64,000 nucleotides of DNA from Nocardia grenadensis NBRC 108939 (GCF_001613445.1 NZ_BDCJ01000025.1:62001-126000), one strand, 5' to 3'; positions 34,902-45,359 are shown, counted from the stretch's first letter. A program made the numbers and translations. Notes: generated from the sequence alone by a model not told the origin.

Positions 34902-36002
34902 ATGACCGGGTTCCTATTGGCACGACCCGACGGCGTGGTGCGTGGCACCGGCGTCCGCACGGTGCACCGCGATCCGTGGCAGGCCGCGGCCGCCCTGCGG
35001 GAAGGCGCCGCCGCGGCGATCGCCGGGGCGCTACCGTTCGATCCACGCCACCCGGCCGCGCTGATCGAACCCGGCGAATTGCTGCACACCGCGGGGCCGT
35101 GGCGCCCGTCCGCGCTCCCGGAGCTGCCGCGGGTACAGGTGGTGGAGCAGACGCCGAGCCCGGCCGAACACCGTGCGCGAGTCGCGCGCTTGGTGGAACT
35201 GCTGAACGAACCCGCTCCTCGCCTGCGCAAAGTGGTGGCGGCCCGCTCCGTGCGCGCCACCGCGGCGGCCGCACTGGAACCCGAGGTGCTCGCCGCGTAT
35301 CTGCTGGCCCGGAACCCACGGGCGAATGTCTTCGCGGTCGATCTCACCCCCGCCGGGCGTACCGGCGCGACGCTGGTCGGCGCGAGCCCGGAGCTGCTGA
35401 TCCATCGCCGCGACACGGCCGTCGAACTGTATCCGCTGGCCGGCACACTGCCCCGGTTCCCGCACCGGGTGGCCGATTCCGCGCAGGCCGACCGGTTGCG
35501 GGCGAGCGCCAAGAACCACGCCGAACACGCGTTCGTGGTCGACTGGATCACCGAACGGCTGTCCCCGGTCTGTATCGGTCTATCGGTGCCCGCGCGCCCG
35601 CAACTGGTCGCCACCCACGATGTGTGGCATCTGGGGACGCCGATCCACGGCGTGCTGCGGGCGCCGGCGCCCAGCGCGCTCGAACTGGCGCTGCTGCTGC
35701 ACCCGACCCCGGCGGTCTGCGGTACCCCGACCGCCGACGCGCTCGAATACCTGACCACCCATGAGGAGGACCGCGGGTTCTACGGCGGCGCGGTCGGCTG
35801 GTGCACCGCCGACGGCGACGGGACCTGGGTGGTCGCCATCCGCAGCGCGGAACTGGCCGCGGGCGGCCACGAGTTGCGCGCCTACGCCGGCGGCGGGATC
35901 GTCGCGGCCTCCGAACCCACCGCCGAACTGGCCGAAACCACTGCCAAACTGCGCACCCTACTGGGCGCCCTCGATTGCGCCGTACCACCCGACGACGAAT
36001 GA
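34902..36002 (+). CDS. entC: isochorismate synthase
   Basis: 366 residues, close to EntC/MenF-type enzymes. Chorismate-binding fold pieces: PRLRKVVAARSV, GASPELLIHR, ELYPLAGTLPRF, LHPTPAVCGTPTADALEYL, EDRGFYGGAVGW and a last ELRAYAGGGIVAASEP. It converts chorismate to isochorismate for menaquinone, salicylate or siderophore synthesis; no partner gene nearby says which. ATG 34902 has no Shine-Dalgarno but a TACGGT box 6 nt before it. Confidence 0.88.
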   Translation: MTGFLLARPDGVVRGTGVRTVHRDPWQAAAALREGAAAAIAGALPFDPRHPAALIEPGELLHTAGPWRPSALPELPRVQVVEQTPSPAEHRARVARLVELLNEPAPRLRKVVAARSVRATAAAALEPEVLAAYLLARNPRANVFAVDLTPAGRTGATLVGASPELLIHRRDTAVELYPLAGTLPRFPHRVADSAQADRLRASAKNHAEHAFVVDWITERLSPVCIGLSVPARPQLVATHDVWHLGTPIHGVLRAPAPSALELALLLHPTPAVCGTPTADALEYLTTHEEDRGFYGGAVGWCTADGDGTWVVAIRSAELAAGGHELRAYAGGGIVAASEPTAELAETTAKLRTLLGALDCAVPPDDE

Positions 36003-36146
36003 GTCGGGGATCGCGTCGGCGCGGACCGCGATAGGGGCGGCCGGAGGCAACCGTTAGGGTGAAACGCTGGACGGTCCTACCCGGACCCGGCCGGTCCTGC
36101 TAGGTTGGCCCAGATATCTGCCTGCTTCGGAGTTTGGAGTGCTGCG

Positions 36147-36317
36147 ATGAAGTTTGCTGTCCCCGGTGTTGCGAGTGCAGTCGGCGGCGCCCTGCTGGGC
36201 GCGATCGCGGTCTTCGCCATCACCGCCGCGCTGCAGCAGAACAGCCGGCCGGAAGTCGACCGCAGCGGTAACGCGGACAGCTCGCTGCTGAACAACGTCG
36301 AATACGGCAAGCGCTGA
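36147..36317 (+). CDS. DUF2613 small membrane protein
   Basis: 56 residues. One N-terminal helix (VASAVGGALLGAIAVFAITAAL) and a polar C terminus ending NNVEYGKR. Resembles Rv0236A, the small protein beside aftD in mycobacteria (from memory). GGAG lies 8 nt before ATG, and a TAGGTT -10 box at 36101. It stands 68 bp before aftD and is probably cotranscribed, so a helper role for AftD in the membrane is possible. Confidence 0.8.
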   Translation: MKFAVPGVASAVGGALLGAIAVFAITAALQQNSRPEVDRSGNADSSLLNNVEYGKR

Positions 36318-36385
36318 GACCCGGCCCGATCTCGTCCCGTCCCCGCCGGAGCCTGTCGGCGGGGACGGCAAACGCCTGACCCACG

Positions 36386-39300
36386 GTGCCCGTCCAGTCC
36401 GATCCCGTCGAATCTGCCGACGCGGCCACCCGATTCATCCCTGACTCGGAGCCCACCGGCGAACTGGGCCGCCGCTGGTTGCTCGGCACCGCGTTCGCCG
36501 CTTTCCTGCTGACCTTTCTGCAGGCCCCGGCCCTCACCGCCGCCGACACCAAATACGATCTCGCCGAGAATCCGCTCGGTTTCCTCGCCCGTGCCGCCCA
36601 TCTGTGGAGCAGCCAGGCGCCGATGGGCCAGGTCCAGAACCAGGCCTACGGTTACTTCTTCCCGCACGGCGCGTTCTTCGCGCTCGGTGATGTACTGCAT
36701 CTGCCCGCCTGGGTCACTCAGCGGATCTGGTGGGCTCTGCTGCTGCTCGCGGGTTTCTGGGGTGTGGTCAAACTCTGCGAAACCCTAGGGATCGGCAGCC
36801 GCGGCTCCCGCGTCATCGCGGCCGCCGCCTACGCACTGTCGCCGCGGGTGCTGACCACCGTCGGCTCGATCTCCTCGGAAACCCTGCCCATGATGCTGGC
36901 GCCGTGGGTCCTGCTCGCGCCCGCCGCGCTGGGCACCGCCTATCGCAGGCATCGGCGCGGCGGGGCGCGGTCCCCGGCGGGCAGCGCGATGGCGCTGGCG
37001 CTGATGGGAGCGGTGAACGCGGTCGCCACCGTGGCCGCCTTCCTACCCGCGCTGCTGTGGTGGGCGAGTTTCCGCCCCGACCGCGTCTGGTGGCGGTTCA
37101 CCGCCAGGTGGGTACCACTACTCGTCCTCGCGGTGGCCTGGTGGGCGGTACCGCTACTGCTGCTGGGCCGGGTGAGCCCGCCGTTCCTCGACTACATCGA
37201 ATCCTCCGGGGTCACCACCCAGTGGGCGTCACTGGGTGAGGTCCTGCGCGGCACCGACAGCTGGACGCCGTTCGTCTCCCCGGAACGGATCGCGGGCGCG
37301 GTGCTGGTCACCCAGCCCGCCGCGGTGCTGGCCACCGGGCTGATCGCCGCGGCCGGAATGGCCGGGCTGGCGCTGCGGTCCATGCCGTCCCGCGGGCGGC
37401 TGGTGCTGATCCTGTGCGTCGGGCTGACCGGTATCTGCGCGGGTTATGTGGGGCAGCTGGGCGGGCCGTTCGCCGAACCGATCCGTGTCTTCCTCGACTC
37501 CGGCGGCGCACCGCTGCGCAATGTGCACAAACTCGAACCGCTCATCCGGCTGCCGCTGGTGCTGGGCATCGCCCAACTGCTGGCCCGGATCCCACTCCCG
37601 GCCTCGGTCCGGCCGGAGGTGTGGCGGGCGGCGTTGGCCAATCCGCACCGCGACCGCCGGGTCGCGGTCGCCATGCTGGTCCTCGCGGCACTCGCGCTGT
37701 CCAGTTCCCTGGCCTGGACCGGGAAACTCGCGCCCCGCGGCGCCTACGACGCGGTCCCCGCCTACTGGCAGCAGACCGCGGACTGGTTGCGGGACAATGC
37801 CGCCGACACCCGGGCACTGGTGGTTCCCGGCGCCCCCTTCGGCAGCCAGGTGTGGGGTCTGACCCGGGACGAACCCCTCCAGGCACTGGCGCAGACCCCG
37901 TGGGCGGTACGGGACGCCGTCCCGTTGAATCCGCCCGGCACCATCCGGGCGATGGATTCGGTACAGCGGCTGATCGCCGACGGCCGGCCCTCCGACGGGC
38001 TGGCAGCCACACTGCGCGGGCAGGGCATCGGGGTACTGGTCCTGCGCAACGATCTCGATCCGGACACCTCCCGCTCCACCCGCCCGCTGCTGGCGCACAG
38101 TGCGGTGGAGGGTTCACCGGGACTGCACAAGGTGGCCGAATTCGGGAAACCTGTGCAGAACGACTCCGGCCGGGACGATTTCGTGGCCCACGCGGATCTG
38201 CGGCCCGACTATCCTGCGGTGGAGATCTACCGGGTCGATGCCCCCGCCCCCGGCACCCCCGCCGAGGTGCGCGGCGGGACCGGGGCACCCGAGCGGTTCC
38301 CCGGCGCGTACACCGTGCCGCTCGATTCGGTACCGGTGGTCCAGGGCGGGCCGGAGGTACTGGAAAGACTGCATCGCGACCCCGCGACCTCACACGAGCC
38401 CACCCTGCTGGCCGCCGATGCCGCGGCCGCGGGCCTACCGGTGGGCCCGGTGACGGTGACCGATACCCCGATGAACCGGGAAACCGATTTCGGCAAGGTC
38501 GACAATCACAACTCCGCGCTGCGCGCCCCCGGCGACGCGCGCCGCACCCACAACCTGGTCCCCGACTACGCCGTGCCGGGCGCTGAACCGGTGCAGGGCG
38601 GCTGGACCGGGGCCACTATCACCGCGTCGAGTTCGGCGGCCGACGCGACACAGATCGGCGGCGTCGCCCCCGGCAACTCGACCGCCGCCGCCGTGGACGG
38701 CGATCCGGCGACAGCTTGGATCAGCAATGCGGGCGAATACGCCCTGGGCCAATGGATCCGGCTCGATCTCGACAAACCGTTCACCTCAGGTCTGCTGCGG
38801 TTCACCACCACCCCCGCCGCGATCGGCGATCCGGTGAAATGGGTGGAGGTGCGCACCAACAACGGCAGTGTCTCGGCCCGGATCAGCGAAGCGGGCGAAC
38901 CCGTTTCGGTCGCGCTGCCGGTGGGTTCCACCGAATGGGTGAAGATCACCGCCATCCGCACCGAACGCGGTACCACCGGTGGCCAGTTCGGGATCAGCGA
39001 ACTGGGGCTGGAGGACTACACCGTGCGCGACGCCGGCGTCCCGGTCGAGATCCGGCACCGGACCGTCCTGCCACCGCCGCCTCCGGATGCCACGGTCACC
39101 GAATGGGATCTGGGCCAGGAATTCCCCGGGCGCGGCGCATGTTTCGACAGTCCCGATCGCGTCCGCTGCGGTAAGGGCCTGGCGCTGGCGCCCGAAGAGC
39201 TGGGCCCGTTCGGCCGGACGCTCTCCGTGCCGGCGCCCGCCACCGTCGAACCACGACTCATGGTCCGCCCCCGGCAGGGTCCCGGGCTGGAGGCATTACT

Positions 39301-40663
39301 GACCGATCCGGCACGCCCCGTGGCGCGCGGCGCCTCCGATGTCGGTGATCTGCGTGGTTCCGCGTTCGCCGCCACCGACGGCGATCCCCGCACCAGCTGG
39401 ACCGCGCCGGAGGACACGGTCCGCGACACCCTGGGGCCCAAACCCGCGCTGACCATCGAACTTCCGGAGCCCACCCTGGTGACCGGCCTGGAACTGACGC
39501 CTTCGCTGGGCGGCCTGCCCGCCGCGCCCACCTCGGTCACGGTGAACCTGGGCAACGGCCCGCAGGTCCGGGGGATCGAGGAACCCGACAAGGTCTCCCG
39601 GATCGACCTGCATCCCACGGTCACCGACCGGATCGAGTTGAGCATCCGCAGCTGGGAAGCGGTATTGGACCGGACGGCGCTCGGCTACAGCCAGCCCCAG
39701 CCGCCCGGCCTCGCCGAAATCGGTGTGCTGGGTCCGCAGTATCCGCCGCCCGCCCCGGCGGACCGGCCGGTGACCGTCGGGTGTGACGCCGGCCCGACCA
39801 TCGCGGTCGGCGGCCGCCTCGTCCACACCAGCGTCACGGCCACCGTGGGCGAACTGCGTGCCGGTGACCCGGTGCCCGCTCAGGTGTGCCCCGACGCGCC
39901 GCAGGACGCGGGCACCTTCCCGGCCACCGCACCCGGTGTCGTACAACCGGTCTCACTGCCCGCCGGAGAGGTCGACGTAATGGTCGCGCCGACGGAACTG
40001 TTCTTCGTCGACCGGCTGCGCCTGGTGGACACCCGGCCCGCGGCTCCCGCCCCGAGCACCGGCGCCCGCCTGCTGACCCTGCCGCTGAGTACCAATACCG
40101 GCTGGTCGGCCCATACCGCCGACGGCCGCGAACTGCGGCCGGTCGTGGTCGACGGCTGGCAGCAGGGCTGGGTGCTGCCCGCCGATACCACCGGCCCGGT
40201 GACCGTCTCCTTCCCGATCGACAGCTGGTACCGGCTCGCGCTGCTCCTCGGCCTCCTGCTCCTGATCCCGCTCATCGCCCTCGCCGTGCCGCGCGGCCCC
40301 CGCACCGAGGCGGTGGCGGCCCCGGGCGTGTGGTCACCGCGGATACCCGCCGCCCTCGCCCTGATCGCCGCCGCGACCCTGATCGCCGGGGTGACGGGCA
40401 CCGTTCTCACCGTCGCCGGCCTGGCGGCCGTCCGATTCGTACCGCGGCTGCCGCGCCGCGCCCTCGCCGCGGTCGCCGGAGCGGGCACGGTGATCTCGGC
40501 CGCCGCGCTGTCCACCGGACCGTGGCGGATGCCCGGCGGTTATATGGGAGATTCGCTGTGGGTCCAGTTCCCGGCCCTGGTCGCGGTGATCGCGGTCGGG
40601 CTGGCGGCGCTGCCCCGGATCAGGCGGGCGCCGGAACCCGGCGACCCGCCGCCGTCCGGATGA
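36386..40663 (+). CDS. aftD: alpha-(1->3)-arabinofuranosyltransferase AftD
   Basis: 1425 residues from GTG 36386, matching the ~1400-residue AftD. GT-C glycosyltransferase: multi-helix N-terminal half (to about 450) with conserved Asp54 and Asp58 in TAADTKYDL, then NPLGFLARAAHLW and QNQAYGYFFPHGAFF; a large extracellular part with two discoidin-like carbohydrate modules (about 740-870 and 980-1105, the latter with FAATDGDPRTSWTAPED); C-terminal helices (about 1280-1412). It adds arabinofuranose branches to arabinogalactan and lipoarabinomannan from decaprenyl-phosphoarabinose. Its 3' end overlaps the convergent flippase gene by 44 bp. Confidence 0.93.
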   Translation: MPVQSDPVESADAATRFIPDSEPTGELGRRWLLGTAFAAFLLTFLQAPALTAADTKYDLAENPLGFLARAAHLWSSQAPMGQVQNQAYGYFFPHGAFFALGDVLHLPAWVTQRIWWALLLLAGFWGVVKLCETLGIGSRGSRVIAAAAYALSPRVLTTVGSISSETLPMMLAPWVLLAPAALGTAYRRHRRGGARSPAGSAMALALMGAVNAVATVAAFLPALLWWASFRPDRVWWRFTARWVPLLVLAVAWWAVPLLLLGRVSPPFLDYIESSGVTTQWASLGEVLRGTDSWTPFVSPERIAGAVLVTQPAAVLATGLIAAAGMAGLALRSMPSRGRLVLILCVGLTGICAGYVGQLGGPFAEPIRVFLDSGGAPLRNVHKLEPLIRLPLVLGIAQLLARIPLPASVRPEVWRAALANPHRDRRVAVAMLVLAALALSSSLAWTGKLAPRGAYDAVPAYWQQTADWLRDNAADTRALVVPGAPFGSQVWGLTRDEPLQALAQTPWAVRDAVPLNPPGTIRAMDSVQRLIADGRPSDGLAATLRGQGIGVLVLRNDLDPDTSRSTRPLLAHSAVEGSPGLHKVAEFGKPVQNDSGRDDFVAHADLRPDYPAVEIYRVDAPAPGTPAEVRGGTGAPERFPGAYTVPLDSVPVVQGGPEVLERLHRDPATSHEPTLLAADAAAAGLPVGPVTVTDTPMNRETDFGKVDNHNSALRAPGDARRTHNLVPDYAVPGAEPVQGGWTGATITASSSAADATQIGGVAPGNSTAAAVDGDPATAWISNAGEYALGQWIRLDLDKPFTSGLLRFTTTPAAIGDPVKWVEVRTNNGSVSARISEAGEPVSVALPVGSTEWVKITAIRTERGTTGGQFGISELGLEDYTVRDAGVPVEIRHRTVLPPPPPDATVTEWDLGQEFPGRGACFDSPDRVRCGKGLALAPEELGPFGRTLSVPAPATVEPRLMVRPRQGPGLEALLTDPARPVARGASDVGDLRGSAFAATDGDPRTSWTAPEDTVRDTLGPKPALTIELPEPTLVTGLELTPSLGGLPAAPTSVTVNLGNGPQVRGIEEPDKVSRIDLHPTVTDRIELSIRSWEAVLDRTALGYSQPQPPGLAEIGVLGPQYPPPAPADRPVTVGCDAGPTIAVGGRLVHTSVTATVGELRAGDPVPAQVCPDAPQDAGTFPATAPGVVQPVSLPAGEVDVMVAPTELFFVDRLRLVDTRPAAPAPSTGARLLTLPLSTNTGWSAHTADGRELRPVVVDGWQQGWVLPADTTGPVTVSFPIDSWYRLALLLGLLLLIPLIALAVPRGPRTEAVAAPGVWSPRIPAALALIAAATLIAGVTGTVLTVAGLAAVRFVPRLPRRALAAVAGAGTVISAAALSTGPWRMPGGYMGDSLWVQFPALVAVIAVGLAALPRIRRAPEPGDPPPSG

Positions 40664-41870
40664 CCAGTACCGCGACGAGAGTCGTGGTCACGGTGGCCAC
40701 GGACGCGACCGTGACGATCAGTCCGGTGACACTGTTCGCCAGGGTGAGTACGAGCACCACCTCGAGAACCAGGCCCGCCCACGCGATCCCCGCCAGCGCC
40801 GTCCGCTGCACCGCGATGGCCGACAGCAGCGCTCCCTGGAGTACCGCGAGAATCGCCCCGTGCAGCGCGAACAACCACAGCAGACCCTCGATCGGCGCGT
40901 AATCCCGGCCCGCGAAAACCGGTGCCAGCGGGGCCGCCAGCGCCGCGGCCAGCACGGCGACCACCCCGATACCGGCGAGAACTGCCAGCGCCGATCGCAC
41001 GGCCGACCGGGACGAGGCCGGCTGCGCCATCCGTGGATACAGCACCACCCCCACCGCCTGCGGTAACCAGAACGCGACCTTGGTAGCGATCGTGCCCAGC
41101 GCGTAGCGGCTGGCATCGGGTTCGTCCAGCACGATGCGGACCACGATGAGATCCGCGGAGGACAGCGCCATCAGGGCCGCCTGCACCTGCGCGGCCTGCA
41201 GCACCGCGAACACCCCGTCGAATCCACCCGCGACACCGGCGACCGGAACCGGGGCGGGACCGTCCACGGTTTCACCCGCCGCAACCACCGGCCGGCCGCT
41301 GCCCGCCACCACGCGGGCGTAACCCGCGGCGGCGGTGATACCGCCGGCCGCCGCCCACAGGGCCGGGGTCGCGCCACCGCCGCAGGCGAGCACCACCAGC
41401 GCCGGGAGTACCTTGGCGATACCGGTGACACCGAGCACCACCGCCAGCCCACGGAACCGGCGCGACCCCTGCAACACACCCTGGTCGCCGGCCAGCACCA
41501 CCAGCGCGGGCGCCGATCCCAGAGCCGCCGCCGAGGCCGCGATACCGACCTCGAGCAGCGCACTCACCACCGGTACCAGCACCACGACGGCCACGGCCAC
41601 CAGCAGCGCGCACCGCCGGCGCAGCGCCCGCAGCGCGGCGATATCGGCACCGTGCACGAGTTCGCGGGCCACCACGTTCTGCAGGGCCAGCGCCGGTACC
41701 GCGCACAGCAGCTGCACGGCCAGCAGGCTGGCGAACTCGCTGTACCCGGCCACGCCGAGCCAGCGCCCGGCCAGCAGCTGCAGCAGATAGCTCGCGATAT
41801 TCGCGATCATCGCCCCCGCGGTCACCAGGGTCATGTCCGCCACGGCGGGGAGACGGCGAACGGACTGCAC
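40620..41870 (-). CDS. MOP/Wzx-type polysaccharide flippase
   Basis: About 416 residues with 12 or so membrane helices, opening MTLVTAGAMIANIASYLLQL and LLAGRWLGVAGYSEFASLL, as in O-antigen/teichoic acid flippases of the MOP superfamily. Later segments ALGTIATKVAFWLPQAVGVVLYPRM fit the same family. It likely moves a lipid-linked sugar across the membrane for the adjacent GT and AftD. GTG 41870 is preferred for its GACACT box 7 nt away; ATG 41903 adds 11 residues. Divergent from the next membrane gene. Confidence 0.82.
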   Translation of the reverse strand: MQSVRRLPAVADMTLVTAGAMIANIASYLLQLLAGRWLGVAGYSEFASLLAVQLLCAVPALALQNVVARELVHGADIAALRALRRRCALLVAVAVVVLVPVVSALLEVGIAASAAALGSAPALVVLAGDQGVLQGSRRFRGLAVVLGVTGIAKVLPALVVLACGGGATPALWAAAGGITAAAGYARVVAGSGRPVVAAGETVDGPAPVPVAGVAGGFDGVFAVLQAAQVQAALMALSSADLIVVRIVLDEPDASRYALGTIATKVAFWLPQAVGVVLYPRMAQPASSRSAVRSALAVLAGIGVVAVLAAALAAPLAPVFAGRDYAPIEGLLWLFALHGAILAVLQGALLSAIAVQRTALAGIAWAGLVLEVVLVLTLANSVTGLIVTVASVATVTTTLVAVLVIRTAAGRRVPAPA

Positions 41871-41933
41871 GTGCGCAAGTGTCCCACCCGGGCCGGCGTA
41901 CATACCGGTCCGCCCCGCCGCGGCCGGCGAACG

Positions 41934-41939
41934 TAGGGT
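41934..41939 (+). promoter_or_regulatory. -10 box of predicted leaderless transcript
   Basis: TAGGGT, 8 nt, then GTG 41948. Confidence 0.5.
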
Positions 41940-41947
41940 GACTGGCC

Positions 41948-43741
41948 GTGAGTGCGCAACGAACAGGCCGGTGGACGCGTCTGCTCCCGGCCGGTTACAG
42001 CCTGCTGCTCACCCTGCTCATCACCGCGCCCCTACTGCGACCCGGATATCTGCTGCTCCGCGATGCCGTGAGCACGCCGCGCTCCTATCCCACCGACGCC
42101 GCGCTGGGGTTGGGCGACGCGGCCCCGCGCGCCGTACCCCAGGACGCCCTGCTCGCCGCGTTGTCCCCGCTGATCGACGGCGGGTTGCTGGTGAAAGTCG
42201 TCCTGCTGGCCGCGCTCTGGGCCGCCGGGTACGGCGCCGCGGTGCTCGTCCGGGAATTGCTCGGCGCCCCGCTCGCCGCGCAGCTGGTGGCGACCACCCT
42301 CGTCGTCTGGAACCCCTATATCGCCGAGCGGCTCCTCCAAGGGCACTGGAGCCTGCTCACGGGCTACGCCGCGCTGCCCTGGACGACCCTGGCCGCACTA
42401 CGGCTGCGCACCGCCGGCCGGCCCCGGTTCGATCGGTTCCGGGACCGGTCGGTACTGGCCGGCTGCCTCGCGGCCGCGGGCCTGACCCCCACCGGCGCCC
42501 TGCTCGCCACGGTGGTCGCCGTGATCGTGGCCGGATGGCGTCGCGCGCCCGGAGTGATAGCGCTCGCGGTCCTGGCCTGCGCCCCCTGGCTGGTGGCCAC
42601 CGCCGTCTCCGGGGTCGCGGCCGAACCCTCCGACCCCGCGGGCGTCACCGCGTTCGCCGCCCGCGCGGAACCCTGGCTCGCCACGGTGGGCAGCCTCGCC
42701 GGACTGGGCGGTATCTGGAACGCCGAGGCGGTACCGGTCTCGCGGACCACTCCGCTGGCCGCCGTCGCGACGATCCTGCTCCTCGCGGTGGTCCTGCTCG
42801 GCTTCCGACGGGTCGCGGCGGCCGACGCGGACCCCGAACACACCCGGGCCCGCCGGATCCTGCTGGTCCTGGCCGTCGCGGCCGTACTGGCCCCGGCGCT
42901 CGCGGCCACTCCCGCCGGACTCACGGTGATGGAATGGCTGGTAGTCGAGATTCCCGGCGCCGGACTGCTGCGCGATACCCAGAAATACGTGGCGCTGGCC
43001 GCTCCCGGCTATGCGCTCTGCGTGGCCGCCGCATGTCTCGGTTTCCCCGGCCGGCGCACCGGCGATGACACGGACCCCCACGGCGACGAGCGCCCCGGTC
43101 TCGCCGACGACCACGGTGCCCCGGACCGCTGGCCGCCGGTCCTGGCCGCACTGTTCATCGGCGTGCTGACCCTGCCGCTGCTCGACCTGGGCTGGGGCGT
43201 CGGCGGGCAAATGCGGGCCATCGCATACCCGGCCTCCTGGCACGAGATCGCCGAGCGCGTCGACGGACCGGGCGATATCGCCGTACTGCCGGGCGGTATG
43301 TTCCGCCGCTTCCCCTACACCGGATCGGCACCGGTCCTGGACCCGGCGCCGCGACTGCTGCCCCGCGACGTCCTGCAGACCGGGGCACTGCCCGTCCAAG
43401 GCGCGACGGTGACCGGCGAGGGAGCCCGGGCGCGGACCGTGGAGAACCTACTCCTCGACGGTGGTCCGGCGGCTGACCTGGCACGGCTCGGCGTCGGCTG
43501 GGTGCTGGTCGAACGGGACTCCCCCGGCCCGCTAGGGAACTCCGCGGCGACGCTGGCGTGGTTGACGCCGGTCCACGATACCGGCGACCTGGCCCTGTAC
43601 CGGGTCCCGGACGTCCGACCCCGGCCCGTGCCCGAACACCGATCGCCGGTGGTGGCCGCGCATATCCTGTGGGCGCTGCTGCTGGTAGCACCGCTCGCCG
43701 TCCGGGCCGCCGAGTTCGTAGTGCGCCGAGTCAGAAGCTGA
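41948..43741 (+). CDS. GT-C-like polytopic membrane protein (Rv0226c-like)
   Basis: 597 residues, about 10-12 membrane helices (LLPAGYSLLLTLLITAPLL, VVLLAALWAAGYGAAVL, LVVWNPYIAERLLQGHWSLL, ILLVLAVAAVLAPALAA) and a soluble region at about 420-570. LRDAVSTPRS in the first outer loop recalls the acidic loop of GT-C enzymes, and RDTQKYVALAAPGYAL lies after mid-protein helices. In M. tuberculosis a similar gene sits in the Rv0224c-Rv0228 block. It could be a sugar transferase using polyprenyl-phosphate sugars; this is inference from topology. Confidence 0.75.
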   Translation: MSAQRTGRWTRLLPAGYSLLLTLLITAPLLRPGYLLLRDAVSTPRSYPTDAALGLGDAAPRAVPQDALLAALSPLIDGGLLVKVVLLAALWAAGYGAAVLVRELLGAPLAAQLVATTLVVWNPYIAERLLQGHWSLLTGYAALPWTTLAALRLRTAGRPRFDRFRDRSVLAGCLAAAGLTPTGALLATVVAVIVAGWRRAPGVIALAVLACAPWLVATAVSGVAAEPSDPAGVTAFAARAEPWLATVGSLAGLGGIWNAEAVPVSRTTPLAAVATILLLAVVLLGFRRVAAADADPEHTRARRILLVLAVAAVLAPALAATPAGLTVMEWLVVEIPGAGLLRDTQKYVALAAPGYALCVAAACLGFPGRRTGDDTDPHGDERPGLADDHGAPDRWPPVLAALFIGVLTLPLLDLGWGVGGQMRAIAYPASWHEIAERVDGPGDIAVLPGGMFRRFPYTGSAPVLDPAPRLLPRDVLQTGALPVQGATVTGEGARARTVENLLLDGGPAADLARLGVGWVLVERDSPGPLGNSAATLAWLTPVHDTGDLALYRVPDVRPRPVPEHRSPVVAAHILWALLLVAPLAVRAAEFVVRRVRS

Positions 43742-44094
43742 GACCCGGTTGCCGGTGCGATGGCGCCGGCCGGTACACCCTTGCGAGTGCCGAATTACGG
43801 AAACCCGCACGGACTGGTACACCGAGGCCGGAATGCGGCCGGCCGGGGACCGCGCCGCGACGCAGGTGCAGTCCGGCAGGCCGGCAACAGTGGTCGGACC
43901 GCTATCGCCTGTGACCATCGGAAGCGGCGCAGCTCGAGGAGCCCGCACAAGGGCGCCTCGCCGGGTTCGATAGACGCCCTTCGCCGGTTGCGCCGACGTA
44001 TGAACGGCACCCGGCCCGGCGCTCGGCCGATCTGGGCCGCCGCCGTGGTACCGGTGGCGATCGATGTGATCGAAGGCGCCAGGGCGGCGTACCC
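43742..44094. other. intergenic between convergent genes, no feature seen
   Basis: 353 bp between the GT-C-like gene and the GT4 gene. No coding pattern, RNA gene or clear terminator was found. Confidence 0.45.
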
Positions 44095-45351
44095 TCAGGC
44101 GCCGGCCGGGAGTTCGGCGCGCGTCCCGGCACGCACGTCCTCGCGCGGTGAGATCAGTCCGCTGATCCGCCGACCCGCCGCGGCGGCCGCCAATACCCGG
44201 TGTACCCCCGAGGCCGTGTGCTCCCAGGAGAACTCGCGCGCCCGGGCCCGGGCCTTCTCACCCATGATCGTGCGCGCGGCCGCGTCGTCCAGCAGTTCAC
44301 CGACCGTGGCAGCCAGCTGATCGACGTCGTCGGCCAGCACCCCGGTCACGCCGTCGACGATGGAATCGGTGAGACCGCGCGACGAGCGGTAGCCGACGGT
44401 CGGCACACCGTGCTGGGCTGCCTCGATGACCGCCAGACCCCAGCCCTCCTTACGGGAGGGCAGTACGTGCACCCAGGCGCGGGAGAGCAGCTCGTGTTTA
44501 CGGCCCTCGTCGACGTGGCCGTGGAAGGTCACCGCGTCGGCGATACCGAGGGCGGCGGCCTCGTCCCGAAGTTTGTCCGCCCACCAGCCGCCGCCGATCA
44601 CATCCAGCCGCACCTCGGGGATCCGGACCCGCAACCGGGCGACAGCGGTGAGCGCGTCCTCGATCTGCTTGTGCGGGACGAGCCGCGACAGCACCACCAC
44701 TCGGGGTTCGGCCGAGCGAACGACCGCACTGCCCGTCGGGACATGCGCGGGGACCGGTTCCGCCCCGTTGCGGACCACCGCGATCCGGGATCGGTCGACG
44801 CCGAGCGTCGCCAGTTCCTCGGCCGAGGGCAGGGAGACGGTGAGATACTGGTCGGCGCGATGTACCCGGGGCGAGAGCACCGATTCGATCCACCAGCCGA
44901 TCCGGCCGACCAGCGCACCGGCCACCGGCCACTGCTCTCGGTGCCCGTGATGGACGAGCACCACCGAGGGCACACCCGAGACCAGCCGGGCGAAGAAAGG
45001 AATGCCGTTCTGGGTGTCGATCACGGCCTCGGGGCGGATGCCGCGCAGCGGGCCGATACCGCACCGGCCCAGCGCGATGGCGGCCAGCGCGCGCGGATAC
45101 ACCGAGAACCGGCCGCCGCCCCGGCTGATCTCGATACCGTCGATCCGCTCTCGTTTCGGCGCACCCCGATAACGGGCGGTACGCAGCGTCACCTGCATAC
45201 CGCGGGCGGCGAGATGCGCGCCGACCTGTTCCAGGTACCGCTCGCTACCGCCGCCCTGTGGATGACCGGTATCACGCCAGCAGAGCAGAAGTACTTCGCG
45301 CACGTGGGTGTTCTCCGGTGGGCTCGGGTCCCGCGTATGGGACATGGGCAT
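44095..45351 (-). CDS. GT4 family glycosyltransferase (Rv0225-like)
   Basis: 418 residues, GT-B fold. N-terminal half: VLLLCWRDTGHPQGGGSERY (Gly loop binding the acceptor/donor) and VVLVHHGHREQWPV. C-terminal half: VVLSRLVPHKQIEDALTAVA, DVIGGGWW and the E-x7-E donor-binding motif EGWGLAVIE. It uses a nucleotide-sugar in the cytosol. ATG 45351 follows TAAGGT by 8 nt; GTG 45303 is a shorter alternative. Divergent from the methyltransferase gene, as Rv0225 from Rv0224c. Confidence 0.88.
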   Translation of the reverse strand: MPMSHTRDPSPPENTHVREVLLLCWRDTGHPQGGGSERYLEQVGAHLAARGMQVTLRTARYRGAPKRERIDGIEISRGGGRFSVYPRALAAIALGRCGIGPLRGIRPEAVIDTQNGIPFFARLVSGVPSVVLVHHGHREQWPVAGALVGRIGWWIESVLSPRVHRADQYLTVSLPSAEELATLGVDRSRIAVVRNGAEPVPAHVPTGSAVVRSAEPRVVVLSRLVPHKQIEDALTAVARLRVRIPEVRLDVIGGGWWADKLRDEAAALGIADAVTFHGHVDEGRKHELLSRAWVHVLPSRKEGWGLAVIEAAQHGVPTVGYRSSRGLTDSIVDGVTGVLADDVDQLAATVGELLDDAAARTIMGEKARARAREFSWEHTASGVHRVLAAAAAGRRISGLISPREDVRAGTRAELPAGA

Positions 45352-45359
45352 CGCGGTAC